The notes below the pieces were generated by a model. The model did not search any database. It saw nothing but the letters and a program-made list of their open reading frames with translations, and was not told where the DNA came from. A stretch of DNA of 64,000 bases from Henckelia pumila (Eukaryota > Streptophyta > Magnoliopsida > Lamiales > Gesneriaceae). Location: contig NC_133123.1 of the NCBI RefSeq assembly GCF_033568475.1, forward strand, positions 16,168,622 through 16,232,621, written 5' to 3'. Numbering within the stretch: the first letter of the stretch is position 1; each line of letters starts with the position of its first letter. The translations under genes and the position numbers were made by a program. Positions 33,415 to 43,499 of the stretch are shown piece after piece.

Positions 33415-34471
33415 TTTTTTTTTAATTCGCGTGGATGAAGATGACAAAAACTACCTCACCATTCCTAGCATGCATCCGTCGGGCCGAATCCGATACCACT
33501 AGCCACAGCGTTATTGTGCATGGTTCGGTAGAAGATGCCCTGCGCAGGTCTACTACTAATAGTGCCCATCACTCTACAAATCTGGATAAATTTGGTAATA
33601 TTTCTTATGTTATTGAGAAAAATTCATGCAAATATCATAACGATAGCCGATAGGAACCTTCACGACGATACGTATATGTAGGTATAAAAATAGATATTTA
33701 CATCTCATATGTGAGGTATACTAAAAAAAATGTGGGTCAATCAGAAACGGATCTTCAGCCGAACTGTCCTGAACTCTAACCCACCCACTTTTTAGTTTTT
33801 AGTTAACCATGTAAGTTCATTAGCCCAGTAAAACCATCCGTTTAGGCTTCACACCGAAGCCCAGTCCTTTAACATTAACAATTGCATATAGCTTTAAAAG
33901 GAGCTAGGAAGACAGGATTTTAAAAAAAGAAAAGAAAAGTGGATGTTATATTTAATATTAATATTTTATTTGGGACAAAGTCCATCGGCCATCAACATGT
34001 CGACAATGCATTTTTTTTTTTTACTTATATATGTATTATACTAATGTTTGGTCCGTTTTATACAATAAATATTTATTGTTTCCATCAAGTGAGTCTATCA
34101 TTATTTATTAGGATTTCAAGTTTTTTTTCTTGTTTTTCAAGTGTCACAAAGTTTTGGGTTTTTTTTTTTTTTTTGTTTTGAAACAAACAATTTTATTCAT
34201 ATTTCATCGTCGAAACAAAGTTTTGGATTTAAATATATAATTATAATATTTATAATTATAGAAATGTGCGCGAAAAAAATTGTTTCATAGTGAAAAAATT
34301 CAATCATTGATTAATCTTGTTTTCATGTCACATGTTTTTACCGCCACTACCACATGATTCTTTTGAAATAATAGTGGTTTTTGTTTTTTTTCGCATCACT
34401 AAAACCCACTACCAGGTTTTAGTGGTTGCGGACCAAATAAAAAAACATGATTATGCAGCTGAAAATTCCTA
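33415..34471. other. Intergenic sequence, no gene recognised
   Basis: A 72-codon frame at 33435-33653 and T-rich frames at 33939-34562 have no similarity that could be recognised. Poly(T) runs lie near 34011 and 34157. Confidence 0.35.
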
Positions 34472-34484
34472 TATATATATATAT

Positions 34485-34655
34485 AGACTTTCTTTCAAGT
34501 GTCCACCTATCATGCCCACTACTATGTCCACCAATGACGTGACATTATTCTATTGGATGTGATAAAGATGTGATAAATTGTAGGTCCAATAGAATAGTGT
34601 CACGTCATTGGTGGGCATTGTAGTGGGGCATGATAGGTGGGCACTTGAAAGAAAC

Positions 34656-34658
<3 letters not shown>
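34485..34658. mobile_element. Palindromic miniature element inside (TA)n, copy 2
   Basis: Left arm AGACTTTCTTTCAAGTGTCC, right arm its complement AGAGTTTCTTTCAAGTGCCC. It is the same family as the element at 17923 with about 90 percent identity by eye, including the spacer GATGTGATAAAGATGTGATA. Flanked on both sides by (TA)n. Confidence 0.8.
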
Positions 34659-34719
<61 letters not shown>

Positions 34720-34723
<4 letters not shown>

Positions 34724-34858
34724 TTGATCAACATGAGCAACTATCATGGGCAACTACGTTAGCAACAGCTGACGTGTCATTCACTTATTGGACGTACAAG
34801 GTTCCACATCAGATGTTGCTCACATAGTTGTCCATGGTGGTTGCTCATGTGATCAAAA

Positions 34859-34860
<2 letters not shown>
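34720..34860. mobile_element. Palindromic miniature element inside (TA)n, divergent family
   Basis: Arms start AGTTTTGATCAACATGAGCA and, complement strand, AGTTTTGATCACATGAGCAA. The inner sequence (GACGTGTCATTCACTTATTGG) keeps only the layout of the other copies, a GTGRCAT...TATTGGA-like block, so it is a related but distinct family. The spacer is about 15 bases. Flanked by (TA)n. Confidence 0.7.
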
Positions 34861-34915
<55 letters not shown>

Positions 34916-34921
<6 letters not shown>

Positions 34922-35061
34922 ACTATGCTTCCCACATATCTTGCCCACCACCATGTCCACCAATGATGTGACACTATTCTATTGGATGTGATAAATTGAA
35001 AGTCCAATAAAATAGTGTCATATCATTGGTGGGCATGATGGGTGGGCAGCATAGTAAAACT
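34916..35061. mobile_element. Palindromic miniature element inside (TA)n, third type
   Basis: Arms start AATTTTACTATGCTTCCCAC and, complement strand, AGTTTTACTATGCTGCCCAC. The outer 20 bases differ from copies 1 and 2, but the inner half (CCACCAATGATGTGACACTA, TATTGGATGTGATAAATTG) is nearly identical to them. Family members therefore share a core and differ in their termini. Flanked by (TA)n. Confidence 0.75.
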
Positions 35062-35221
35062 CATATATATATATATATATATGCACCTACACTGCTACAC
35101 ATATGTAATTTATATATTTTTGTAATAATATTATATAATTTATTTATACAATAAGCTGTTCAAATTCACCCTAACTATAATTTTTAGATCCGGGTCAACT
35201 AAATGACATGACATTAAAAAA

Positions 35222-35521
35222 GTGTGGGTATTTTCTGATTTTATGGTCGCGGTTCAAGCGTTGAGTGCGCCAGCTGATTTTTTTATGGCAGAATGTTCGT
35301 GGATTGCACAGATTCATAAACTATTATTGGAGGATGAGTTTTAGGTCTTACAACACATGAAGCATCAAGGTAACTCCGCAACCCTAGGTGAATTTGCGAC
35401 TACTTGTATTAATTCTTTTACTTGGAATGTCTTGTCTGGTTTCCCTTCTTCGCTTCAAGAAATTTCATTTTACGAATATTGTGGAATAATGAATTGGTTA
35501 TTATCTTTAAAATTTTTTAAA
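35222..35521 (+). pseudogene. LINE-type RNase H domain fragment 1
   Basis: The frame from 35222 reads VWVFSDFMVAVQALSAPADF, then CSWIAQIHKLLLEDEF, an in-frame TAG, and HMKHQGNSATLGEFATTC. This is the C-terminal half of the RNase H fold found at the end of plant LINE polyproteins: the SD(S/F)..VVQAL strand and the GN..A..LAEFA helix. No upstream reverse transcriptase is present. Sequence is decayed; similarity judged by eye. Confidence 0.5.
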
Positions 35522-35880
35522 TAAATAAATAAAACCAAACCAAATTACCAACCTTACAAATTAAAATCGATCGTTTCAGTATCCAAAATAACCGAATTGT
35601 CAAAAAAACTAAAACTTAGAAATTTTATCATAAAAATCTAATATAAAACTGAATTTAATAAAAATAAAATTCTATTGAAAAAATCAATGTATTTGGTTTG
35701 AATATTTTTTTAAAAAAACATAATCCAAATCAATTCAATAAATGAACCAATTTTTTTTAAAAAAAATAAATAAATAAAATCAAGCTAATTTTCAAATACA
35801 AATATAAACTCGGTTCGATTGGTTTAATCGGTTATTCGGTTTAGTAGAGATTATATAAACCTTAATTTCATTAATAATAA
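35522..35880. other. Degenerate AACCGAATT-rich sequence, possible hAT-like relic
   Basis: AAACCAAACCAAATTACCAA near 35530 and CTCGGTTCGATTGGTTTAAT near 35810 resemble the subterminal motifs of the element at 16163 and lie in opposite orientations. No target duplication was found. Confidence 0.3.
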
Positions 35881-35881
35881 T

Positions 35882-36444
35882 TGTTGAGGTGCAATAATTG
35901 TCTCTGCTGATAGAGTCGTAGAGCGATCGAACCATGACGTTTGGGCTGCCATGCGGTTTAAAATATTTGAGTTGCCACATTACCACCAGCTATAGCTTTT
36001 GGTACAGCGGCAAGCGATCGATCCTACAATTGGTATCAAAGCCAAGGTCATGGTTTTGATTCTCAGTGATTGCAATGAATGAAATTATTGGGAGGGAGAT
36101 TGTTGAGGTGCAATAATTATCCCTGCTGTAGAGCAGTCGAACCATGACACTTGGGCTGTTGTGCGGTTTAAAAGATTTGAGTTGCACCATTACCACCAGT
36201 TATAGTTTTTGTTAAAGCAGCAAGCGCTCGGTCCTACAATTGATATCAGAGCCAAGATCATGAGTTCGATTCTCAGTGATTGCAAGGAGTGCAATTATTG
36301 AGAGGGAGATTGTTGAGATGCAATAATTGTCCCTGCTGGCGATCGAACCATGACGCTTGAGCTGATGTGTGGTTTAAAAGATTTGGGTTGTACCATTATC
36401 ACCAGCTATAGATTTTGGTAAAACGACAAGCGCTCGGTCCTACA
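35882..36444 (+). mobile_element. TRIM (miniature LTR retrotransposon), tandem form with three LTRs
   Basis: Three LTR copies, 35882-36028, 36101-36238 and 36311-36444, each start TGTTGAG(G/A)TGCAATAATT and end TCCTACA. Two internal segments of 72 bases each begin with a tRNA-Met type primer site (TGGTATCAAAGC, TGATATCAGAGC) two bases after the LTR and end with a polypurine tract (GGGAGGGAGAT, GAGAGGGAGAT) just before the next LTR. There is no coding capacity. The LTR-internal-LTR-internal-LTR form is expected from unequal recombination between LTRs. Target duplication is not evident. Confidence 0.85.
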
Positions 36445-36483
36445 AAAACAGCTGGATACCTCCATATCTAGGTCAGTTATGAC

Positions 36484-36960
36484 TAGATGTGGATGCGAGC
36501 TTTAATAATATGGAAAATTATTCCAGCGTTGGGGGCTTGGGGCCGTGGTGAGAGATATTGACGGGTTTTTTTGGGGATCAAAAGCCAGAATTATTCGCCA
36601 TCAAAGCTCTGTTTTTAGCGCAGAATTGGAAGCTATTCGCTTTGGGATGGACTTTTGCTTGAATCAAGGTTTTTACCAATGTGTGCATTTTTTCGAACTC
36701 GCGATTCGAGCTGTGAATCAACAATCAGTGAATCTTGGTCTGAAGGGTACGATAGCTATGGAAATCCGATCATTGCTTACTTCCTCTGAGTTTGTTTCTA
36801 TCAAGCACATGTGTCGTTGGCAAACCGAGTTGCCCATCTTTTGGCTCAAAGAGTTCTTAGTTCTTCTTTTCCTTTTGAATGGCTTAATGGTTGGATACCA
36901 TATTGGCTTGCTGATCTTGTAAAACTAGACTTATGCTCTTAGTATATATTGAAAGTATAT
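36484..36960 (+). pseudogene. LINE-type RNase H domain fragment 2
   Basis: Begins with a LDVDAS-like first strand (catalytic Asp) near 36484, changes frame by one base, then VVRDIDGFFWGSKARIIRHQ, SAELEAIRFGMDFCLNQGFY (catalytic Glu in SAELEAI), AIRAVNQQSVNLG, and, after another frame change, a VAHLLAQ-like end. This is an almost whole RNase H domain of the plant LINE type. It ends near 36960 with no 3' poly(A) visible. It lies 40 bp after the TRIM. Confidence 0.65.
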
Positions 36961-37761
36961 TTTTAAAATAAAAATAAAAAAGTTCTAGAGATAATAGTAA
37001 AGCTGTTATACCTTAATTCAACGTTAATATCTCATACGAAATATATGATTTTAGTTTGTTGCTAAAAGAACTCCGTGAAATAATATATTCACATATGTCT
37101 GTAAAATCATGCACGGGACAATAATCTCAGTCACCCAACCTCATTAACATGAAATTTTCCAAATAATATACATATTCTACAAAACAAGTATCCATATAAT
37201 TAAAAAAGAGTAACCATCTTATAATTTTGATAGATGCACCGGAAGATGATTGTGAAGAACCAACGATACATGTTTGGCTCGTAATCCCCAGTAAATTAAG
37301 GTCATGATTATCTCCGTTTATTCCGATCCACTCCTCAGATACAGATTGCTTAAATTGCAGTAATCATGCAAGCTTTGCATTAATTTATAATGAAACACTG
37401 AGAAATATTACGAGATATTTAAGAAAGAAATTAGAACTATTCCCAACAATATATAAGATAATTCGCTCAAATTTTAACAAAAAAAATATATGTGGTTAAA
37501 AAATTACAAACACTAAAAACACTATGAAAAATTTAAGAAATAAATTAGAACTTTTAAAAAAGGTACTCGTCACATACTCCTATTATATTTTTTTATGAAA
37601 TTAGATTATATCAAAATAAAAATATTATTTACAAAATTTTTTAATATTAAATGAGATATAATCATCTAAAAATTCAAAAATAAAGTTACAGATAAAAGAA
37701 TTTTTATTAGATATAACAGTTATAGATAAATAAAAAATTGATTAAGGTTACATTTGGTTTA
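36961..37761. other. AT-rich intergenic sequence, no gene
   Basis: No frame longer than 60 codons and no recognisable repeat ends were seen. Confidence 0.35.
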
Positions 37762-37828
37762 TTAGAGTATGTTCAACTATGTGAAGAAGTTGATGTGGTA
37801 ATGTTGGTAACTAGATATGTCAAAAGAC

Positions 37829-39136
37829 TCAAAACAGGCTAGCGTTTGTCGCAACCCACTGAAATAAATTATTAATTGAATCTTTTTCGAAGAATTTGTT
37901 CTTGCATCTTCGTGTAATACCGACGATGAATATCAGTATGCCTTGGATCGTTAACATTTTTTTCATGATTCGATTTTCTTGCTCTATCTCCATTCTTTCT
38001 TGTTCTCTGACCCTCATATCGTGCTCCATCATCATCATTTCAAACATATTTTCCATATTTTGAGTCATTGTTGTATAATGATCTTTTGTCAAAACAGTCA
38101 TCTCTTCATCCCTTTTTTTAATCTACTTCATGTATTGTTTTCAACATTTAATTTCCACCATGTTTGCATCTTTCAATCCTTCTCATCTCATTGCCATTTT
38201 GAAGGCTTTCCTTCCCATTGGTCTAGTGGATTTGCTCACTTCTTGCACATCATCTCCTTCTTCGGCGAGTTGTGTATCAGATGGTGTGAAGAAAGAAGAT
38301 GGAGAGAATTCACCATCAATATTCTTCTTTCATAGCATTCGTTGAACCTCCTACGAATTTATCGAACAACCATATCTTCCATTTTGGTTGATCCTTCAAT
38401 ATTAACTAAGCTTTTTCATCGGACCATGGATGATTATGATCTTGCTCGTACATCATCTGAGTTCGAGCATACTAAACAAAACAAAAAAAAAAACCAAGTT
38501 CGAATATGTTAAATTTAAATTTAAAAAATTTATGTATTCATACCCTCATATCCAATGAAGATCCATTTTGGTTCAGTGCTTCAAGTTCGCTCATTTTGTT
38601 TTGGAATGCGAACACTCATTTTAAAACATCATTCCAATGCTGCCACATATTGTCCGGTGAGCGTACTTTTCATTCATTTGACAACTCATGGTTATATTCA
38701 CTCCAAACCAAGCCCCAAAAACTCGCGTTGCTTCGATCATTGCCAAGTGCCGGATTGGTGGAAGCGTTGCACCATGCCTTGCGAGACGCTCATCTTCAAC
38801 ATACGTCCAAGTTTTCTTTTTGATGCATTCACTACCATCGCCAACAACAAATTTTTTTCCTCTCCTTCTAAATTTAGTAGACGTGGTTTCAAAAATAAGA
38901 GGCGAGGCTTCGATGGGATTTTGAGAGAATTGAGTTTGGTTGAACATAAAACTCAACATTTGTTCGTTGACGAATTGAGAAGTATTTGGTGAAGGACTCA
39001 TAAGGAGTATTGAGATCATTTTTTTTTTCATGAATCCATTTTTTGAAACTCGATTGAAAATGTAATGAAAGTTGGAGAATTGAGAGTTTTTGGAATTCAA
39101 GTGGAAGAAATTGTGAATTTCATGAGATGTATCCAA
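37829..39136 (-). pseudogene. Myb/SANT-like, NAM-associated type transposon protein, broken
   Basis: Read on minus from 39136. The N-terminal part (38621-39136) has PNTSQFVNEQMLSF, then a SANT-like start KKKTWTYVEDERLA; just after DERL the frame changes and continues as AWCNASTNPALGNDRSNASF, FWGLVWSEYNHELS. The C-terminal part (about 38345 to 37829) has RPMGRKAFKMAM and a long charged helix (MMEHDMRVREQERMEIEQEN). This pairing of a SANT-like domain with an RP.GRK..K motif and coiled coil is the plant NAM-associated protein type often called glutathione S-transferase T3-like and carried by Harbinger relatives. Several stops and at least one frameshift. Function inferred from family only. Confidence 0.65.
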
Positions 39137-39372
39137 ATTAATTTATAGAAGAATGCTTGAATTTTAAAAATATGGTCGTTTGTACTTGTTCATAAATTTA
39201 AAAAAAATCAATTTTTTAAAATACTTATTTCGATTTTTAATAATTATTTGTTAAAAAAATCAGGCTGGGATTGATCTGACCGTTGATCTTTAAACGGCCA
39301 GATTGATTAAAATTATTTTATATCGTGGTGGGCTTCACCGCGCGGAGTCTCTTCGTGCGAGGCCCACCACAT

Positions 39373-39570
39373 TAATGGCGCATCCAGAAATATCAATCTA
39401 CCCGGACTAAAATTTTAAGTCCTACAATGGTTTAATTTTTTGAACCGAACTACCCGGACTAATATCAAATTAAACCAAAATTATTCAAAATTAATATATA
39501 AAAATTTTCAAAAAAAAATTGTTTCGCCCGAGCTAAAGCCCGGGTGGCAATATATGTGGCTCCGCCACTA
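39373..39570. mobile_element. hAT-type miniature element, 198 bp, nested in the Harbinger element
   Basis: Exact 8-bp direct repeat CACCACAT at 39365-39372 and 39571-39578. Ends TAATGGCGCATCCA and, complement strand, TAGTGGCGGAGCCA. Subterminal TACCCGGACT and GCCCGGGTGGC blocks match the style of the element at 13603. Confidence 0.85.
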
Positions 39571-39918
39571 CACCACATTCTCGCACGCGAAAGACTTCTG
39601 GTGCGAGATCCTCGCCCTCTGAAGGGGGCGATAAATGAACTGGGGCGAGGAAGACACACTTGATCGCGCGTCTTCCTCGCCCCTTGGGCATGCTCTTACA
39701 AATTATACTGTGACCTCTAACTCATTACTTGCCTAATTCATCTATAATATTGTATCATATGTTTATTATATCTTTAAATTAAATTTACATATTTAGCCTT
39801 GTAATCTATAATTTTCATCTCATCTGTTTTAAAATTTTTGAAATTAATTACTACTACTTTTTTCTATTTTTATCCAAATTTTTTAAAAAAAATTTATAAG
39901 TAAACTCGTAATTTTATA

Positions 39919-40070
39919 CGGAAAATTTGTGATAAATCCCTAATAGTAAACATGAATTCCTCCTTAGTCCCCAAGTCAGTAATTCTTTGTTCTAAATCCC
40001 TGACATAAGCCTGTTGTTTGTTACAACTCCCTACTTGGGCCAGTTTACAAAAATGCTCCTAAAATGATTT
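39919..40070 (+). repeat. Left terminal inverted repeat of the MULE
   Basis: Aligns over its full length with the reverse complement of 50372-50527; most mismatches are single substitutions and a few short gaps. Contains AAATCCCTGACATAAGCCTG, matched by AATCCCTGACAAAAACCTGC on the other end. MULE TIRs hold transposase-binding sites and promoter elements for the internal genes. Confidence 0.92.
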
Positions 40071-40213
40071 AAACACCCAACACTATCCCTCACTTTAATT
40101 TTCAAATAAAAAAAAACCAGAACAGGGATGATCGGTAGTTTTCCTTCCTTACCCAACCGATTCTTCTCGCAGGAAAGCAGTGATCTTTTGCGACAAGGTT
40201 TGGAGCTCAGAAA

Positions 40214-43200
40214 ATGACACCGTTGACTAGACGGAACAGACATTCAAAAGATAAGTCAGTTGAAGGAGCTTGTAGAGTCCGGAAGGAAAAGAAATCTAGC
40301 ACTGTGAAGAAGTCGAAGAAATCAAAAATAGGTGAACCATGTTTTAAAATTTTTAAATTGGCCGCTATATATGATTCGTCTCGAGTAACTGAGAAAATTG
40401 TTCGTTTAAAGGAATAATTTTGGTCCTCATTGTATGAATCTTTAATATTTCTTTGCTTCCATTATTTTGAGGATTTTGTGGCTTAAATGTCTTGCTACCG
40501 TTCTTGTTTGCATATATTTGTCGAAACATTCACATCATTATTAATAATTTTCGTATTTAATTTTGACAGTTCCTCAATTTAAATTATTTATCCCCAATTT
40601 TTAGGGTTTTGTTCTTGAAATTGTTTTTGAAGTATATCTTGGTAAATGAATGTTATATTGTTATGTTGTTGTGATGTTTTTGATTTATTGAATATATATT
40701 CAATAATGTTATATTGTTGAAGACAATTGATAAATTTCTATATAGAAATACCCAATTGTTCCCAAATTTGAATTTTTTGTTCTTTTCCATGCAATATTCC
40801 ATTCTGTTATTTTATAATGAATTTTTTTAATGATTTTTAAATATTAGAAATGGCTGATGAAGAGGAAATATGTGATGATTTTGAATCGATCAAAAGTGGC
40901 AAGGTTATATTTACTCGATGTTCCCCTGCCTATTGTAAAAAAATAATGGAGGAGTTGAAGGTGGTCATAGGGAATGAACAAATGAGCAGAATAAAAGAAA
41001 CTTCATTCGGTAAATGGATAGACATGCCTGTTCTACCTGTGAGTAGTGGCAGGGTAGACTATCTGTTTAAAAGATTTGATAGTCCTTCATGCTCGTTCGT
41101 TGTTGGTGGTGATATTTCCATTCCTTAAACATCAAGAAACTTCTCAATTGTGCTTGGTTTGCATCAGAGAGGTCAACAAGTTGATCTGGACCTCAAGCTT
41201 GAATCAAGCTTCCTGTCTCGGCACTTCGGAGGGGAAATAAGCAACACTCACATGATCGTTATAAAAAAAAAGCTTGTTTCACTTGCGAGTAGTAATGTCG
41301 AAGCTGACATTAATGACTTTGTTAGAATGTTCATTTTGTTCATATTTAATTCTGTAATATTCTCGACTGGTAATTACATTACTCCTGATTTTATCTTTCC
41401 CTATATTGATGAACTGAGCACTTTTTTTGAGTTTGGATAGGGAGATGCTGCGTATCGATTTTTATATCGAGAATTAGACAATCAAGCGAGTAAACTGTAT
41501 TTGGATGGTTTCACGGCTGGATTGATGGTGAGTATATAATTATCTAAGTTATTGTGCTATTAATTTGTTGAATTTGTTTACTTATATGATTTTTTGTTTA
41601 GGCTTGGTTTTATGAAAGAGTGCCGTCATTAGCTGTGCCGCGTGGTGTTCATATCTGCCCCCGCCTGTTTCGTTTCGGAAAAAGCAAGATCCAGTTGGAT
41701 GCTGTGAAAGCTGAAGTGGCTTTTGATGTCATATCGTCAACCAAGGTATCTTCTATTTTACTAATCATATTTCGAATGCTGGAGCTTTGCATTATATATA
41801 TTTGTTTTTGGATCAGGTTTTGTCGATTCATCCCTTTTCTGAGGAGGAAATGTTGTTGGAGAACAAGGTAATATGAGTAGCATCCTTTATTTCATGTTTT
41901 AGAAAAAAGAAATATTCTTCATTATTTTATTTGTTGTTGTAGTTGTTGCTGCCGGTTTCAAAGGAACAAGAAGGCAGGAGAAATAACTGTGAACTAGAAA
42001 AAACTGTGAATAAACAAATTGCTAAGATTAAAATGTTGAAAAGAATTTGTGCGCAGTTGAAACGTGAGAGAGTTGGCGCTAAGAGGAAGCTGGTTGATTT
42101 GAAAGAAAATATGGTTTTGGAGAAAGAATTTGCTCGAAATCGCAAAGGCAAGGACATTGTAGTTGATAATGATCTGAGTGTTGATGATGCTGCTGATGGA
42201 ATGAACGAAACCGATGAGGAAGAGGAGTTGAGTGTGAGTCATGACCTAGGGGGTAATTTATATGATTTTGTTGATGTGCCTGTCAAGAATTGTATTGATT
42301 ACTCGATGAAGGGAAAAAGTGTTGTTGGTGAATTGGATAAGACCAATGTTCCAGATATTGGTGAATTGAAGATAGGTGAAGATGCATGTGACGATGGATT
42401 GGGTGTTGGAAATGGAAAAAGTGTTGTTGGTGCTGAGCCCGAGGGTGAAAAAAATGCAGAAAGTGGTCCATTGGGAACGAAAAGTACCGAAGCCGATGGA
42501 CAGAATTCTTATACTGAGGATCTGATTGAGATTGATCAAATGTTGGATAATCTTGTATCAAAAATCGTTAAGGAAAATAATGTTTCTGAGGTTGATATTT
42601 CAAAAACTGCGTTAACCAATGTGTTGGAAAGGGATACTGGTGACTATACCTCTGAAAAAAGTGGTGGGGTCGACGAGAGTGATGATAATTCGAAGAAGGT
42701 TGCGAAAAACACTAATTTCCCATCTTTCATTGTTGATAATGTCCGAACGAGGGGTGATCGGGTGAAGAAAAGAAAGTCATCATTCTTTGTGACTCCACAC
42801 AGTACCACACCGAAGAGGAAGGGCAGGAAAAAGGTTTGACTTTGCTTGAAACCAACTTTAACCTTGGTTAATTGATTTTGAGGTCCTATATTTTACTTCG
42901 TGTTACTGATGTTGACCATGTTTGTGTATTCTGCCGTAGGGAGGAAAAATAATTGATGTTGAGCTTGAACAAAATAATGATTTGAGTAACCAGTGGACTA
43001 GTCAGTATCAAGGTAGAACATATTTTTGTGGACATGAAGAAGCCACTGCCGAAGAGAAAAATTTGTTGACAGATTATCTTTCTAGGGATGACATCACGTA
43101 TGAATTTTCTCACTGAAAGCTCTCTCTATTTGTTTATCACTTTTTTTAGAATCATTTTTAATACAATAAAATTCATTTATTTTTGTAGTGTCGATGTTTG

Positions 43201-43499
43201 GCAAGATGAAATTGTCCATATGTCAGGGTTCGTGTTCTGTGGTTTCTTGTTTGGTAAGCTTGTTAGCAATGAAATTATCAATGTTCAAATGCGCATGATG
43301 GAAAAATACAGTGTGGATAAAGGAAATGAAATATTTTGCATGGACGCTTTGGTGCAGGTTAGTAGAAATATAAAAGTGGCATCAGTGAGTTAGTATACAT
43401 TTGAGTTCGTTTATGGTTTTTAATGTTATTTTGTTTTGTCTAACGTAGAGAGAAGTGTTTAATCTCCTCGAAAGAGTGGGGAAAAATGTCATGTATTAG
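40214..43499 (+). pseudogene. MULE-borne ULP1-like (SUMO protease family) gene, truncated before the catalytic core
   Basis: Exons that splice in frame: 40848-41527, 41602-41745, 41817-41867, 41943-42833, 42940-43097, 43189-43357 and 43449-43499; a basic first exon (about 40214-40384, KKSKKSK) is possible. The N-terminal domain reads IKETSFGKWIDMPVLPVSSG, then SFVVGGDISIP, LGLHQRGQQVDLDLKLESSF and a helical part, as in the plant transposon domain (DUF1985/plant mobile domain-like) placed before ULP1. Exon 41943-42833 is acidic with a coiled-coil start. The last exons (SNEIINVQMRMMEKY, FCMDALVQ) match the N-terminal side of a ULP1 peptidase. The His, Asp and Cys of the active site should come next, but the frame stops at 43499, where the tandem array starts. 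In-frame TAA (41126) and TAG (41438) are also present. Domain calls are from motif recognition. Confidence 0.65.

Larger units (their letters stand above)
34472..35083. repeat. Cluster of (TA)n runs alternating with three palindromic miniature elements
   Basis: Four (TA)n runs (34472-34485, about 34661-34719, 34862-34915 and 35063-35083) are separated by three palindromic elements of 174, 141 and 146 bp, described separately. No other sequence lies in the cluster, so it is a single compound microsatellite/element array. Confidence 0.9.
37765..39695 (-). mobile_element. PIF/Harbinger-type element, 1.93 kb, carrying only a Myb/SANT-like gene
   Basis: Flanked by TTA (37762-37764 and 39696-39698), the target site typical of PIF/Harbinger. 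Ends GAGTATGTTCAAC and, complement strand, GAGCATGCCCAAG. The only coding relic is a Myb/SANT-like ORF on the minus strand; no transposase is present. The right portion contains inverted GGTGGGCTTCACC/GGCGAGGAAGACAC-type GC-richer blocks and a nested hAT element (39373-39570). Confidence 0.7.

Noticed and set aside
34550-35007. Frames encoding YIYIYI runs
   Set aside because: Translations of (TA)n and of the palindromic elements; no coding meaning.
36031-36042. Second pararetrovirus suggested by TGGTATCAAAGC
   Set aside because: The site lies two bases after a 147-bp LTR and is followed by a polypurine tract, so it is a TRIM primer site.
38506-38992. Plus-strand frames of 105 and 145 codons in the second Harbinger element
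   Set aside because: Antisense to the Myb/SANT-like relic, which has recognisable motifs on the minus strand.
42258-42561. Two minus-strand 92-93 codon frames in the ULP1-like gene
   Set aside because: Antisense shadows of the acidic exon 41943-42833, which splices in frame with its neighbours.
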